The notes beneath the pieces are model-generated. The model ran no database searches, was not told the origin of the DNA, and worked only from the letters and a program-made list of their open reading frames with translations. A stretch of 46,311 nt of DNA from Gonium pectorale (Eukaryota > Chlorophyta > Chlorophyceae > Chlamydomonadales > Volvocaceae): the NCBI GenBank assembly GCA_001584585.1, contig LSYV01000025.1:634713-681023 (forward strand). The letters run 5' to 3'. A program made the translations under genes and the position numbers. Shown here one piece after another: positions 10,460 through 22,800 of the stretch (position 1 is the stretch's first letter; the number at the start of each line of letters is the position of its first letter).

Positions 10460-11140
10460 TACCCCGCGATCGTCCTTTTCTTGGACACACCGGACCTTGC
10501 ATGCAAGCACCGTGCTGTGCAAGCCAAGCGGTAATGCAAGGTTCACTTTGTGTCTTTTCTTTTGAGCCGTTATGTGACCAGCCGCATATAGTTTTGCAAA
10601 ATTGAACACATGAAATCTGTGGAGCGCTTCTCTTTCGCCCCTTGGCCGGAAACCCTCCCAGGTCCGGGCCCCTATGGCCCTGGGCGGTTTGGGGTTTGGG
10701 AGCCGTGGCGCTCAGCTCCCCGCACGCAACAGCCACTCGGATCGGGAGAAGGTGCAGGTGACCAAAGCGGGAGATGGAGCGTCAACAGGAAAAGGGCGGC
10801 CGGGATTGGTGAACAGGGGGCCGCCCTGGCCGCGAGGGTGACGCCGATAGGGAGCAGAGTGGCAGACAGTGGCATGCCGCACGCGTGCCGACGCCCCCGC
10901 CGGCCCCAGCCTAAGCTATGTTTCCGTCGGGGCGATTCGTTCGGCCGGATGAAATAAAAAGCTTGAAGCTTGACAAGGTTTTTCGTCCTGGAATGCCCTT
11001 TGGGCGGGCATTTCTGGTCCGCTCCATAGACGGAGCCCCTTTCAGGGACTTGGTTCCTTGTCCAATCACCCCTTCTTCCGGCCCCCGTTTTTCGTTTGGG
11101 TCCGCCCCAAGTAAATGTTGTTGGTCTTCCAAATACACGT
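10460..11140. other. intergenic sequence, possible transposon remnant
   Basis: I see no supported gene. It contains AAGCTTGAAGCTTGACAAGG at 10960 and a small inverted repeat AATGCCC..GGGCATT near 10992. A related CTTGAAGCTTGA motif occurs at about 19510. This may be a mobile-element remnant, but boundaries cannot be set. Confidence 0.3.
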
Positions 11141-12124
11141 TTAAAATAGCCAGCGTCGCCCGACCAAGTCCGCACCGCCCGCCCAACCGCGAGAGCGCCG
11201 TCTGGCCCCGGCTGACTCCTCCCGTGCCCAGTCGCCCTCTGGCCGTCTGGCCCTGCAGCTCCACGCTGGCCCGGACCCAGGCCCAGCGGGTCGCCCCGCT
11301 ACCGGGGCTGACCGGGGCTGACGCTGATGGCCGTTCAGTGCACGAGAGCATGAGAGTGCGAGCCGGGCCTTTCGTGCTGCGGCTCGTGCGAGGTCCCTGT
11401 GAGAGGGGGGCGTAAAGGGCTGTTGATGGCCGTGGCGTGGACTCGCGTGGCCGGGTTGGCGCGGGGCGCCACCTGGGCAAGGCGGTCCGAGCCGCGACCC
11501 ACGGTCCCACCCATCCAGCCACCGCTTCAAGCCACTGGTGAGCGCCGCGCCGTCGTCCAAGTCGTCGCCGCTTCCGCCGCGTGCCGCATTGACCGCCGCC
11601 TCATGCACGGCTGCGGCATCGGCTGCGGCGGCGACGACATGGGTGACGGGCATGGATGGGGAGGTGGTCATCCATGGCAGCCTACCCAGAACCCGCAACC
11701 CGTCACCAGCACCGTCCACCGCACACGTCCATGCACGAGCGGCCACCCTGACCGCTCGGTCCGCAAAGAGTTTGCGGACGGCGGGGAGCTCAGCCGTGGT
11801 GCCGCTGCCGCTGCCGATGTCGCTGTTGCTGCCCGTTGGGCCGGGGGCGGGCGGGCGCGACGGAGGGGAAGAGGACGAGGAGCGAGGGCACGCCCTGTGC
11901 GGAAGAACTTGAGCCGGTGGGGTCGGGCGGAAAGGGGCGGAACAGGCAACAAGTAAGGGCGAGGGGGGCATGAACCGGCGGGTCACTTTGCTCCTGGTCT
12001 TCCCCAGAAGCTCCAACACCGTGTCGACGCCGACCATGCAAGCCATGTGAAGGTCTTCCACAGGAGTGGGCTGGTCCGCTTGCACTGACCGTGTGAACGC
12101 GCCCTGCATGCGCTCGGCCTTCAT
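11141..12124 (-). CDS. hypothetical protein, long intronless minus-strand ORF
   Basis: An ATG at 12124 (minus) opens 327 codons, with an in-frame TGA upstream. The first 50 residues look protein-like (PVEDLHMACMVGVDTVLELL, then GKTRSKVTRRF). A second plausible segment is PAVRKLFADRAVRVAARAW, followed by VVAAAADAAAVHEAAVNAA and SGLKRWLDGWDRG. The last third turns into arginine/proline/glycine-rich sequence typical of chance GC frames, so a real gene, if present, may be spliced or end near 11520. No family recognised. It lies tail-to-tail with the proline-rich gene. Confidence 0.35.
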   Translation of the reverse strand: MKAERMQGAFTRSVQADQPTPVEDLHMACMVGVDTVLELLGKTRSKVTRRFMPPSPLLVACSAPFRPTPPAQVLPHRACPRSSSSSPPSRPPAPGPTGSNSDIGSGSGTTAELPAVRKLFADRAVRVAARAWTCAVDGAGDGLRVLGRLPWMTTSPSMPVTHVVAAAADAAAVHEAAVNAARGGSGDDLDDGAALTSGLKRWLDGWDRGSRLGPPCPGGAPRQPGHASPRHGHQQPFTPPSHRDLARAAARKARLALSCSRALNGHQRQPRSAPVAGRPAGPGSGPAWSCRARRPEGDWAREESAGARRRSRGWAGGADLVGRRWLF

Positions 12125-13795
12125 CGTTCCACGAACACCTCAAAGCAGTTCAGTAGGACTTGAGATTAATGGGCTCTTGAAGCGGTCGGGCTTACTTGCA
12201 GCTCGCTCGGGCGCCACAATGACTGGCACAGTTCGTCGGCGCTCCTGGCTATGATAACTAGTTTGTTACGGGCGGTAGCACTATGCTTCTGGGCAAAAGT
12301 GGACCTTGGACGAGTTTGTTCCTCTATGCTCCATATAAAAGTCCTCCCTCAAACTTACTTGTCACATGATACAAGTACTTCTACTCAATTATTTCTTATC
12401 ATAACAACAAAATGCAACGTGAACGTTGCGCAACTTTAACTTATGCAGGGCGCACTCCCGACACTTCCGGTGCTTGCTTCCGACATCAAGAGTCGAGTAT
12501 GCCGAGGACATTATTATAGGTTGGTCGGCGGCGTGGAAGGGTGCCGGGGAGCCAGAGCAGGCAGGCCCTGAACTGCGGCCATTATTTCATGTTACTATAA
12601 AGAAACAGGCAAAGCTTAAAAAGTATTTTCACCTGGTGGTGCAAGAAGACAGAAACGCGTGTGGTTTGTGGGTCAGCAATCGATCGTCTGGCCAAATCCA
12701 AGCGAGAAGCTTACGAGTCAAGGCTCTTTGTTGTATGGTAGAGTGCGAGGCCGCGTGTGGCGGCGGCGTGTGGCTGGCTGGATGGCCGCCAGTGAAGCTC
12801 TGCTGCTCGCTCCCGAAATACCCAAGCCTGTTTCCCCTCACCTCGCTCCCGTCGGCTTCACGGCCCAGTTCATCTGGGCGCTTTCCAACCTACCGGCCAC
12901 GGATTTCAGGATGGCAAGGGGAAGCTCCTTGTGCTGCTGCTGTTCAGTGTAACTGCGTCGTGTGGGGCGGCGGCGGCGGGATGCATGGATGGGATTCGCG
13001 AATCTAAATCCAGAGCTGCTGTCCATCCAGCACTAAACATTTACAATATGCTATGTAGCAAGGCCCCAGAGCGTAGGCTGGTGCACCATAGGCTTGCCTC
13101 AAGGTCTGGCCTAGCTAGGGCGGACCAGCACACAGTGCGGCGAGTCAGTGCGACGCATACTTCGGGCCTTGGAATAAATGGAGCGGACGGCTCAATTCGC
13201 GAAATTTTGGAGCAAGGTGTGAGAAAACCCAGGCCCCGGCCCCTGGTTTATTTCATTTGGGGCAGCGGCCGCAGTTTGAGGGCGATTTCGCTGGGGTTGG
13301 GTACGTACATAGGCTGGTCCGGCAATCCTTTACGGTGATGCACGGAAGGGTGGTGGATGCGGCACACATCCGACAATCCTTGTCCAACATTGACAATCAA
13401 GTAGCGAGTAGTAACAAACCTCATGGGAGCACCCGTGGAAGCCTCAACATTCGTTCGTATACGGCGACAGACGCGCGAATGATACACCATATATAATTGT
13501 AGTTCACAAAGTGAGAGCGAGATGCCGCCCCAAACATGAAGACACATTCCGCCAGAGCTGGCTTCGACGAGCAAACACTGACAGGCCATGAAAACGGGGC
13601 CATCGAATGGAGTCTACCTCTGTCCGCATACAGTTACAGCAACAGGGTGAACCACAGCTTCCTTTTTTCCTTCACCGCGCGCTACACATGCATGCATACC
13701 GTGCAGGCGTACATGATGTTCCGGTGCCTACCACCCCCCTGACCAAGCAGGCGTAAGGAGGTGCATTTCCGCAGTTCTTTCTAGGGACCAAGACC
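12125..13795. other. spacer upstream of the ankyrin-kinase gene
   Basis: About 1.7 kb of mixed composition, AT-richer than the region before it (for example 12240-12420). It presumably holds the promoter and 5' UTR of the large plus-strand gene, but I see no clear TATA or other element. Open frames of up to 193 codons here lack recognisable content. Confidence 0.4.
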
Positions 13796-13825
13796 ATGTC
13801 CGAGAACACTTCTGCGGACCCCAAG
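13796..13825 (+). CDS. exon 1, start of the ankyrin-kinase protein
   Basis: ATG in the context AAGACCATGTCC encodes MSENTSADPK and ends in AAG before GTACGTGC, a strong donor. The 254-bp intron ends in TTGCAG at 14079 and joins in phase 0 to ankyrin repeat 1. An ATG at 13536 with a longer open frame was considered but does not splice in as cleanly. Confidence 0.55.
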
Positions 13826-16800
13826 GTACGTGCATATGTGGGTACGATACGGAAGACAGGTTTGTCGCTCGTGCCATTGTTGCTGCATGGCGCCATTTTC
13901 CTTCTGCATCACGAACTCTGTGGCCAATCATGCCTGCCTGTGTACGGCAGCGTGCTCCCATCCAGACAAACTGCTAGGTACTCAAGCGAGTAAGCGAGTA
14001 GCGAGCAGCAGCCGCTGCGTGTGTTCCTTGCTTGTATATGTATATATATACCAGTTTGTATGTGGGTGGGGAATTGCAGGATGGGAAGGCGGCCCTCATG
14101 AAAGCCTGCATTGGTAACAATGTGGAGGTGGTCAAGGCGCTGCTGGAGAAGGGAGTCGACGTGAACGCTAGATATGAGGTCAGTGTGCGTGCGTTCGTTG
14201 TCGGGGTGCTGTACCTTTCCTTGATAACTGACTTCTATACATTTTGCACTCGGCCTTACTGTATTTTAGGTGGGGCGCACTTTCGGATGGTATCCAAATG
14301 TTAATACATGTCCTCTAGAATCATGAGAAAAGTATTGGCAGATCGGGTCTGGGCCACGCCTAGCAGCTCTCCAACCGTCCATCCGCCGCACTGCTGTATT
14401 GCGCACACATGGTCCCCGACCTTTATCGGACTCGACTGCTCAAGCTGTCAGGACATGCATGTTCCGCCGGTGTTTGTATGTTCTGTGGTGCAGTATGGGA
14501 GGACGGCCCTCACGGTAGCATCAAACTGTGGCCACGTGGAGGTGGTCGAGGTGCTGCTGGAGAGGGGGGCCGACGTGAGCGCAGAAGATGAGGTCGGTTC
14601 GTGAAGATTCCATGGTATGGAAAGCCGGTAGTCCTCCATCCACTCTCGCGTCGGCAGCCTGCATGCCCCGCTGGTGTTCTCCCCTGCTACCGGAGACCGG
14701 TGATGGCCACCACAGCCGCACCCAGGAGTGTCTCCTAGACACACCCGCCCATAACGCGTTGGTGACCCTGGACCATCTATCATCCTAAGCCCCTCACGCC
14801 ACTGCACTGTTACGCCCGCCCCTTCCACGTTAGTTCTGATCGATGGGGATCTATGACCCGGGACGACGGCTAGGATAGATCAGCAGGAGCTGGTGGTGAC
14901 AGCTGTTAAGGCACGCACCCAACCATCTCAGCCAATGGATCGGGCATTTAAACCATTCCTGTGCCCCCAACCGACCATGCGATGCAGTGTGCAACATGTT
15001 GATTTGTTACCAATGCATGTTTCATAGCGAGAATTCATGGATGAATAAATGATGATGCATTATGATATGATTATATATATACATATATACATACATATAT
15101 ATGTATAGTTGTACCGTCCATGCTGAAGTCTAAGACGTACTGCGGCAACATCATGGACACGTTTGCTGGCCATCCAGCAATGTCACGTCCATGCGTCAGT
15201 ATACAGCCTGATGTGCTTTGCATACAAACTGTCGCGCCGCCGGAGCAGGTACCTACACTCAGCGGCTCTGTATTACAAACACTAGGGACGGGGAGGGGGG
15301 CGCACCGGTATCATAAGCATGCGCCCTGCGCACCGGCTAGCTGACGGCCGCTGCGTGCCGGGCCTCCTGTCACCATGCACGCCCTGCTGCTGATAAAATA
15401 CAGGTCAGCGATGCCACCCGCTCCCCGCTGAAGATCACAACCTATGTCTTTTGCTGCTGTCGCCACATATGCCTTTGGCTGCCTGGCTGGCTCTTTGGCT
15501 AACATGCTTGTGTGGTGTGGTGCAGTATGGGCGCACGGCCCTTTGGGAGGCCTCCAGATGGGGCCACGTGGAGGTTGTCGAGGCGCTGCTGGAGAAGGGA
15601 GCCGATGTGGACCCAAAAGATAAGGTCCGTTCATGAAGACGTCGTGGTGTGATTAGGACTCCGGAGTAGCTCCGGGAGTCCTCCACTGTGTCACGGACGG
15701 AGTAGATAGATGCTGCACCTGCGTCTTCTCGCGCGCTCTCCCTCGCCCACCTAAATGTCGGCGGCACATTCAGTCATGGGTACATGCATCTAGCCCCGCG
15801 GTTGCGGAGGGGTCCATCGGATCCGATCCAAGAAGCCCCAGTAATAAGCAGGGTGCATAATCTAAATCATGCCCAGAGGCCCTCCTGTCTTTAAGCGTCG
15901 TATGTAGAAGGGATTGAGGGAGAGGAGGTGCTGTGTGGCTGTGTACCATATCCTACCGTCCTAGAAGTCCTGATGGACATCGGCAATAATATTACTATGA
16001 ACGCGGTTGCTTGCCAGCAGCAGCCATGGGCTCATGCGTTCGTGAAGCCCGGCATGCTTTGGTTGGCGAACCCCCTGCCGCCGGGGCTGGCAGCTACAGG
16101 TATACACACAACTAACGGCAGCCCTACACTACCTATACCAACCACACAGACCAGGGCGGGGGGGTCCCATACCGCTATCTTCATCCAGCCCCTGTCTGCT
16201 GGTGGCTGCAGCATGCCGGGCCTGCCCCTTCATGCCCTGCTGCTGACGTGCGGACCAGCACTGTTACACGTTCCCTGTAGCTAGCAATGTGTCTTTGTCT
16301 TGGACTGTCACCCTGTCTCTGCGCTTACTTGCTGGCTCGTTTGCTGACACACTTCCTTGGCTGGACATGCGTGTTCCGTGTTTGTATGTCTGTGGTGCAG
16401 AATGGGCAGACGGCGCTCATGGGAGCCTCCGACGGTGGCCACGTGGAGGTGGTCAAGGCGCTGCTGGAGAAGGGAGCCGACGTGAACGCTAAGGATGAGG
16501 TCAGTTGGAGGGGACTCCATGGTGTGAGTGGCTAAGCTTCTCATTGACGGAGAAGCCTCGCGTTCGTTGCTGCGCTGCTTGCATGCGGTTGCTCTATCTA
16601 GTCTCGTCGCGCGCTGAACGACCTGTTCTACCCATGGCTGCACGGGCTTTGACGGATACCTGTAAGCTTGTAACCTTGGTCACCTTGTGCGCCTACAGCG
16701 CGTAATTGGGGGGTAATAAGACACAGCTACGATTGTGATTTCCAGTCCCTGGACGTCCTCACCGTTTGAACGAATGGAATGGATTGTGCACCATAATAAG

Positions 16801-19800
16801 GCCCCTCAGTCCCACACTGTAGTTAATAACGTGGGAGGATGCAAGATTGGGTCACCGGAGATGTGGGGGGAGGGGCGGATGAGCTTGCTTTCTGTGTGGG
16901 GCGGGGCTTGGGAGGGGGTTCAGGCGACGAGAACGCTTCAAGACGAATGAGAGCGGAGCCGATCTGTCACACACTCGGACCAGGGAGAGGGGGCATGTCA
17001 TCACCATCATGGACGGTCCCCCCTGCCTGCTGATATCCGTGTTCTGTGTATGTGTTGCAGGGGGGACGTACGGCCCTCATGGCAGCCTGCATTGATGGTC
17101 ACGTGGAGGTGGTCAAGGCGCTGTTGGAAAAGGGAGCGGACGTGCACGCTACCGACACATTGGTACGTGCGTACGTTGCAGCTGCAATAGTGGTGTCCAG
17201 CTGCGCCCTTCAAACATCATCATCCTGCACACCCTGCTGATGGATTCCTCAGAGCAAGTCCGGTGATTCATTCGACCCTTGTCACTCCCTCCCTCCGGGA
17301 GCGGCCTGCTTCCTGTGGCTGGCACAGCCCCAGCACACGCTACCCTAATGTGTTCATACTGGTGAAAAGATAGCACATTCTGCAAACGCGGGCCGGCGCT
17401 GCGTGCATGCAAGGGTGGCCGCCTGATATTTCTGCGGACCCGGCCAAACCGCCACCAACATGCAACGCTGACCCGAAGTCACATAGCCCTCGCCCTCGCT
17501 AACGCGGCGCCTTCATTCCCCATCCATGGGCCTTGGCCAAGGCGCGGGCGGTATGTGCGAGTGTGCACATCGAGCATTACGCCATTGCATGCGCACACCC
17601 TCTTTTGCGCTGCTCGGAACGTGGAACTCTGGTCCGTTAACCGGGACCTCTTCGGTGTATGACCCAAGATAAACAAGCTCGGGCCGACGTCGGGGTCGGT
17701 TGAACAACGGTTGTCCACCGAAATGGAACAAGCGCAGGGGCGTTGTTGCCATCGGGGCGCAGCCTAATGCGTAATAAGAGCACGATTAGATTGAGTTCTC
17801 AGGAATGAGGGGCCTGAAGGGGAACTGACCACCAACGAATTGCACTGGCGGGGACCGGTCAACTCCCTGTACAACGGGTCCGCTTTTATTGCGAACAGAT
17901 TTGCAATGTTTGATGCCTGCCCTACACGCTGTAGGAATTTCAAGCCGTTTCATTCGTGTGCGCTCATTGGGGGAATGCCGTACCGCCAGGCGCTCGCTCT
18001 GTTCACCTCTGAATCCGCGCGCGCATTCTTGCTTTAAGTGGATGGTCGCTGCAGTCAAGGCCTCATATGCCCACCTATCAACGCCCTGCTGCTGACATAC
18101 ATGTCAGCACTAAAGCACGTTTACCTTCTACTCATCACCATCTGTGTCTTTGTTTGCCATCTGTCCGTGTTCTGACCCTGCCCCTGCCCCAGCCCTTTCC
18201 CCGGCTGGCTCGCTTGCTGCTGACACGTCAAGCTGGATGCCCATGTTCCCTGTCTGTGGCGCAGGGTGGGGCGCGCACGGCCCTCATGGTAGCCTTCGAC
18301 GGAGGTCACGTGGAGGTGGTCAAGGCGCTGTTGGAGGAGGGAGCGGACGTGCACGCTACCGACACAGTGGTACGTACGTTGCAGTTGTTATAATGGTGTC
18401 TGGGGCATGACTACTGCTTCTTGTTAACTATAGCCTACACGGCTTGTCTAATTGGCGGGGAAAAGGCGGCACGGCAAGCAAAGCTGGACTGGGCCGTTAC
18501 ACTGCAGCTGTGCTGGACGCAAAGCGACCACAAGTAAGCCAAGCGCGCAAAAGCGCGGTCCGGGCGCCACAGGCGCCCACGAAAGCGACAGCCCCGCGGG
18601 GCACGCACGCGGCACACACGCAACACAGCCTCGCAACCAGAACACCTACATACAGCACGTGCGTCAGCGACGCGGCGAGACGGGCGCCCGGGCACGGCAA
18701 AGCAACAAGGCAAACCCTAAAGTTCACACGCGCTGGCAGCCCGCAGCGCTTCTCCTGCAAGCGCGATGGCGCTATACTCGTCACAGCTCTTGCAAGGCTT
18801 GGACAGCTGCTCCACTAGGCATGGCGCGCTTGGCTCCATATGGGAGACTCCTGCGCCGAGTCACTGCCGTCTCTGGGTGGGCGGGCGGGAAGTTTGTGAC
18901 AGCAAAGATCAGATAGTGAAGGCAGAATGCCTGAGCAAGGAGAGAGAAAACACATAAGTAGGAACGAAATGACCCGGTGACCCCGGTTCACCGGGTAACT
19001 GACAAGCCGTACGGCTACCGTTAACAACTTAGCGAAAATGCTCAACTCGCTACGCTCATGCCGCATGTTAGCGACAACTCTCCTCGGGCGGGCGAGTATA
19101 CACACGCGTGCTCTCGCTCGCCCTCGTCCACCTCAGTGTATACTCTTTGGCATGCAGAGTCGTTACAAGTGCACGGAAGGGCGCGGCCCCGCTCAAAGCA
19201 GCGGGCGGGTGGGCTCCAGTCCACCCACCCACCGCCACTTTGTAAAATGCATAACAGCAGCATGCCCAGATGTCTGTACCAGCAAAAGCAACAAGAATGG
19301 GAGCACTAGACAAACCGACAACTTGATACCGTGATTTCTTTTGGTGAAGGTGCAGGAATGAACATAGTTAGAGAAGATGCGTGGTCTGGTCCCACCGTGT
19401 AAGAATTCCTGAGGAACGGCAAGAACCTCGTGAACACTGTTGCTTGTCAGCCAGCTTAGGCTCATGCATGCACAGCGTTCCTTACAGGCAACAAGTAGGG
19501 GAAAAGCTTCCTTGAAGCTTGAAAAAGGGCGGAGCCCCGTGAGACCGTACCGGGGATTAAGGTCATAAAGGTTGGAGCGTGTATGTGTACCGTAGCGGAT
19601 GCATGGGCAGGGGCAACCGGTTTGACATACATGACCCGCACCCGCACGCACCCACCCTACGGGGTAGGGGAGCAAGAAAGAGAGCCGCAACCGTGTCAAC
19701 GCGTCATGAACCCCAGTGCGTGTCCGCTCTCCTCCCCGTGCGCCGTCACTCCGTATTATTTCAACATGCATGGTCACGCGCAAGTACGAGGAGTACGGCT

Positions 19801-22800
19801 GTCGCGTTTGCCATTCTTACTTGCGTGCCATGGTGATCTCATTATGCTATCGATATCAGAACACGTTCTTCTTGCATGCACATATGAGTATCTTGCGCAA
19901 CGATCGACGTGTTGCAAACTTTCCGCGCGGCAGGGATTCTGAACCCTTGTCACATCAAAGAGTAAAGCAGCGAATGTTGAATGTAGCCATATAGGGGCTC
20001 AAACTCAATTCTGGGACGGGAGTCACGAACCGCTGGTTCAATCGGGACCTGACATCTGCCCGGACGAGGAGAGAAAGCTATAGAATCAAAGCAGCCGTGA
20101 TCATACAAGCTTTGAAAAGAACCGTTTCTTGTGTTCGTGCTGTTCATGCTGCCCCTGATGCCCAACGTGTGACGTGATTGGGCCTGGCCTGGGTTTGCCT
20201 GGTTTGCCTAACACAACAGGGCGTCATACGAGTTAAATATTAAAGTGATTTGAAACGTTTTTGGAATCAAAGGAGGGGCACGCTTTCATAGGTCCTGGAC
20301 GCCTGGTTGGGTACGTGCGTACGAGAGGCACGCGCGTGTACTGCGTGCAATCCACGGCCAGCTGCGGGCTAGCTGCGTTACATGGGTATCTAAGATGGCG
20401 GGAGGCTGGCAGCTGGGATGGCAGATGCCGGGGCGGGAAAGATTCCCAGATGCCAGATGCGGCCCTTCCACAACCCTACCTCCAAAGGTGCCGGATGCCA
20501 CCCTGCACCCGTGACCAATCAAAATGGGAATCTGGTATTGGTTGACACCCTCTTCGAGCAACTACATTCGCTACATACACTCGCTGCGCTCAGTTGAGGT
20601 CTTCTCACAGTCAGACATGCATGCGTGATCGATGCTGTCCATGTATGTGGTGCAGAGGATGGAAGAGAACGGCCTTCATGGCAGCCTCCAACGGGGGCCA
20701 CGTGGAGAGGGTCAAAGTGCTGCTGGAAAAGGGGGCTCTTGACCCTCCACGCCCTGCTGCTAGAGTATATGCCATCGCTATTCGCTTCCAAGCTCGCTGT
20801 AACGCACCAGCTATCAATGCTGGTCCTGCCCTGGCTGCTGGTTAGCTTGCTCAAATTAATCCAGTGATTATTAGCTGTACATGCGTGTTCCGTGTCTGTA
20901 TCTCTGCGACGCAGGATGGGCGGACGGCCCTCATCGCAGCCTCAGACGGTGGCCACGCGGAGGTGGTCAAGGCGCTGCTGGAGAAGGAAGCCGACTGGCA
21001 TGCTCATGGCGATTTGGTAAGTTCAGCGAATTGTCTTAATCTCTTCCTGTGAGAAGGTGTAAATGGGTGCTCTGGGTATCGTTGGGTAGTGGCTGGTGCT
21101 CAGAGCGTTTGCATGGGCCAGAGGTTACCGACGGATGTAGGATCCCCCGCATCGTTGGTCACGTGGTTAGGGCATCTGGTTGTGTGCGCATCTGACCTCT
21201 TGGTAGAATGACCACTATATATTATGGTCGACGAGCATCTCAATATGCCCGCCTTCGCTCATCTTAACTGCGCCTCCACACAACCACCGAACGGACCCCT
21301 GGCTGGTTCGCCCCTTTCAACCAGTTTCAAATGGCAGTGGACACAGTTGCCAATAGAGGACTATGTTTATTCATTCGAACTTGTAGGGAAAATTTTGGTC
21401 GCTGTGGGCACCCGGCACACGGGTTACGTTTGGGGGCAACCAGATAGGGCATATTTGTTGCCCTATGCATCCTGGTGATGTAGAGTCCCGACTGGGTGAA
21501 ACTGGCATCTAGATGGCCCCTCTAGTTCACACATCCAACAACACCGTGACCAACCGAACGTCGCATCCTCGCATCCGGCTCATGGCCCAGCGCCGCATCT
21601 GCGGGCAAGTCGGTACTTACTGACCCACCCACTACAAATACTAAGCGGGAAACATCATTACCATGATGCCCAGAGGGCTCCTGTACACGCCATGCCGTGT
21701 GCATCACGTCGATGTATGATTCTGGTGTAGCGTGTATCTTCTACACGCAAGAATACAGGTGTTGCTTCGGGAATGCAGCGAGAAAGGGGTCGGTGGCATT
21801 GCCTTGCAAGAGGACGTTTGCTTGCCAGCAATTAATGGTAGTATCGGTTCCATGAAGCTCGTTATAGCCATGTCGGCTGCTGAGGGAGCAGACAGGTTGA
21901 CTCACTGCTCCCATTTGCGACCCTGCCTGCGGCACCTGGGTGTACAGGGGGACTGGATGGGATGGGGGAATATAATTATCGAGTCCCCTGCTGATGGTTG
22001 CTACACGCTGGGGCCTCAGAGGACCTCCAGCCTGCAGCTAACGCAGTTACCAGCGCTCCTGCACGTTCACTGTAGCGCACCATCTATCGTTGTTGACTGC
22101 AATTCTGCACCCGGCCCGGCCGGCTCGCTTGCTTGCGGAGATGCTTAGCTGTATGTATATGTGTGTTCCGTTTTTGTATGCATGTGGTGCAGGACGGGCG
22201 GGCGGCCCTCATGGCAGCCTCAGACGGCGGTCGCGCGGAGGTGGTCAAGGTACTGCTGGAGAAGGGGGCTGACGCCAATGCTGCGGACACAATGGTACGG
22301 ATGTCCGATTGCCTGGCGCCTTCTTTAAATTATCCCTGATCCTGTAGGCCGCATGCAGTAATGATGACACTCACTCGCCCAAGCCCACCTCTGCATCAGT
22401 GGGCAGTGGTAGGTGCTGCACGCGCATACACGGCGGCCCTGCATGCAGCCTCTGGCGCGTCGGTTCCAATACTGCCTCCTACCCCTACCAAGCAAACTGC
22501 ATCATTATCATTGTGGCCAGCGGGTCCTTTGTGCAAGCCATGCAGTACGCAGATTGACGATACATCAGGGATGATGGTGTTTGCATGACTCCCAGCAGTT
22601 CCATCCGTCGGGTCCATGCGTCCATTAGACCCGATGCGCAAACCTCCCTGCTGCCTCTAGAGCAGGCACCTTGCCTAGCTACACCAAGGATGGAGCCGGT
22701 TGGGGGCACATAATCAGCATGCGCCAGAAAGAATGTACCAATCCACGCTGCGACTAAGTCACTAGCGTAACGTAACTTCAGAAGCTTGCAGGCGTCCTTC

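Larger units (their letters stand above)
18370..20914 (+). other. 2.5-kb intron with mixed mobile debris
   Basis: Holds G/C hairpins at 18535-18600 (GGGCGCC-ACA-GGCGCCC and CCCCGCGGGG), the structured sequence at 18972-19075 that matches the retroelement leader at 45.5 kb, a CTTGAAGCTTGA motif near 19510, and the decayed ankyrin exon at 20656. No intact gene seen. Confidence 0.6.

Noticed and set aside
9897..10736. 279-codon minus-strand ORF
   Set aside because: Spans a dispersed repeat and has biased composition; no recognisable domain.
13536..13742. Alternative upstream start codon for the ankyrin-kinase gene
   Set aside because: The frame does not join exon 1 or repeat 1 through clear splice sites, while ATG 13796 does.
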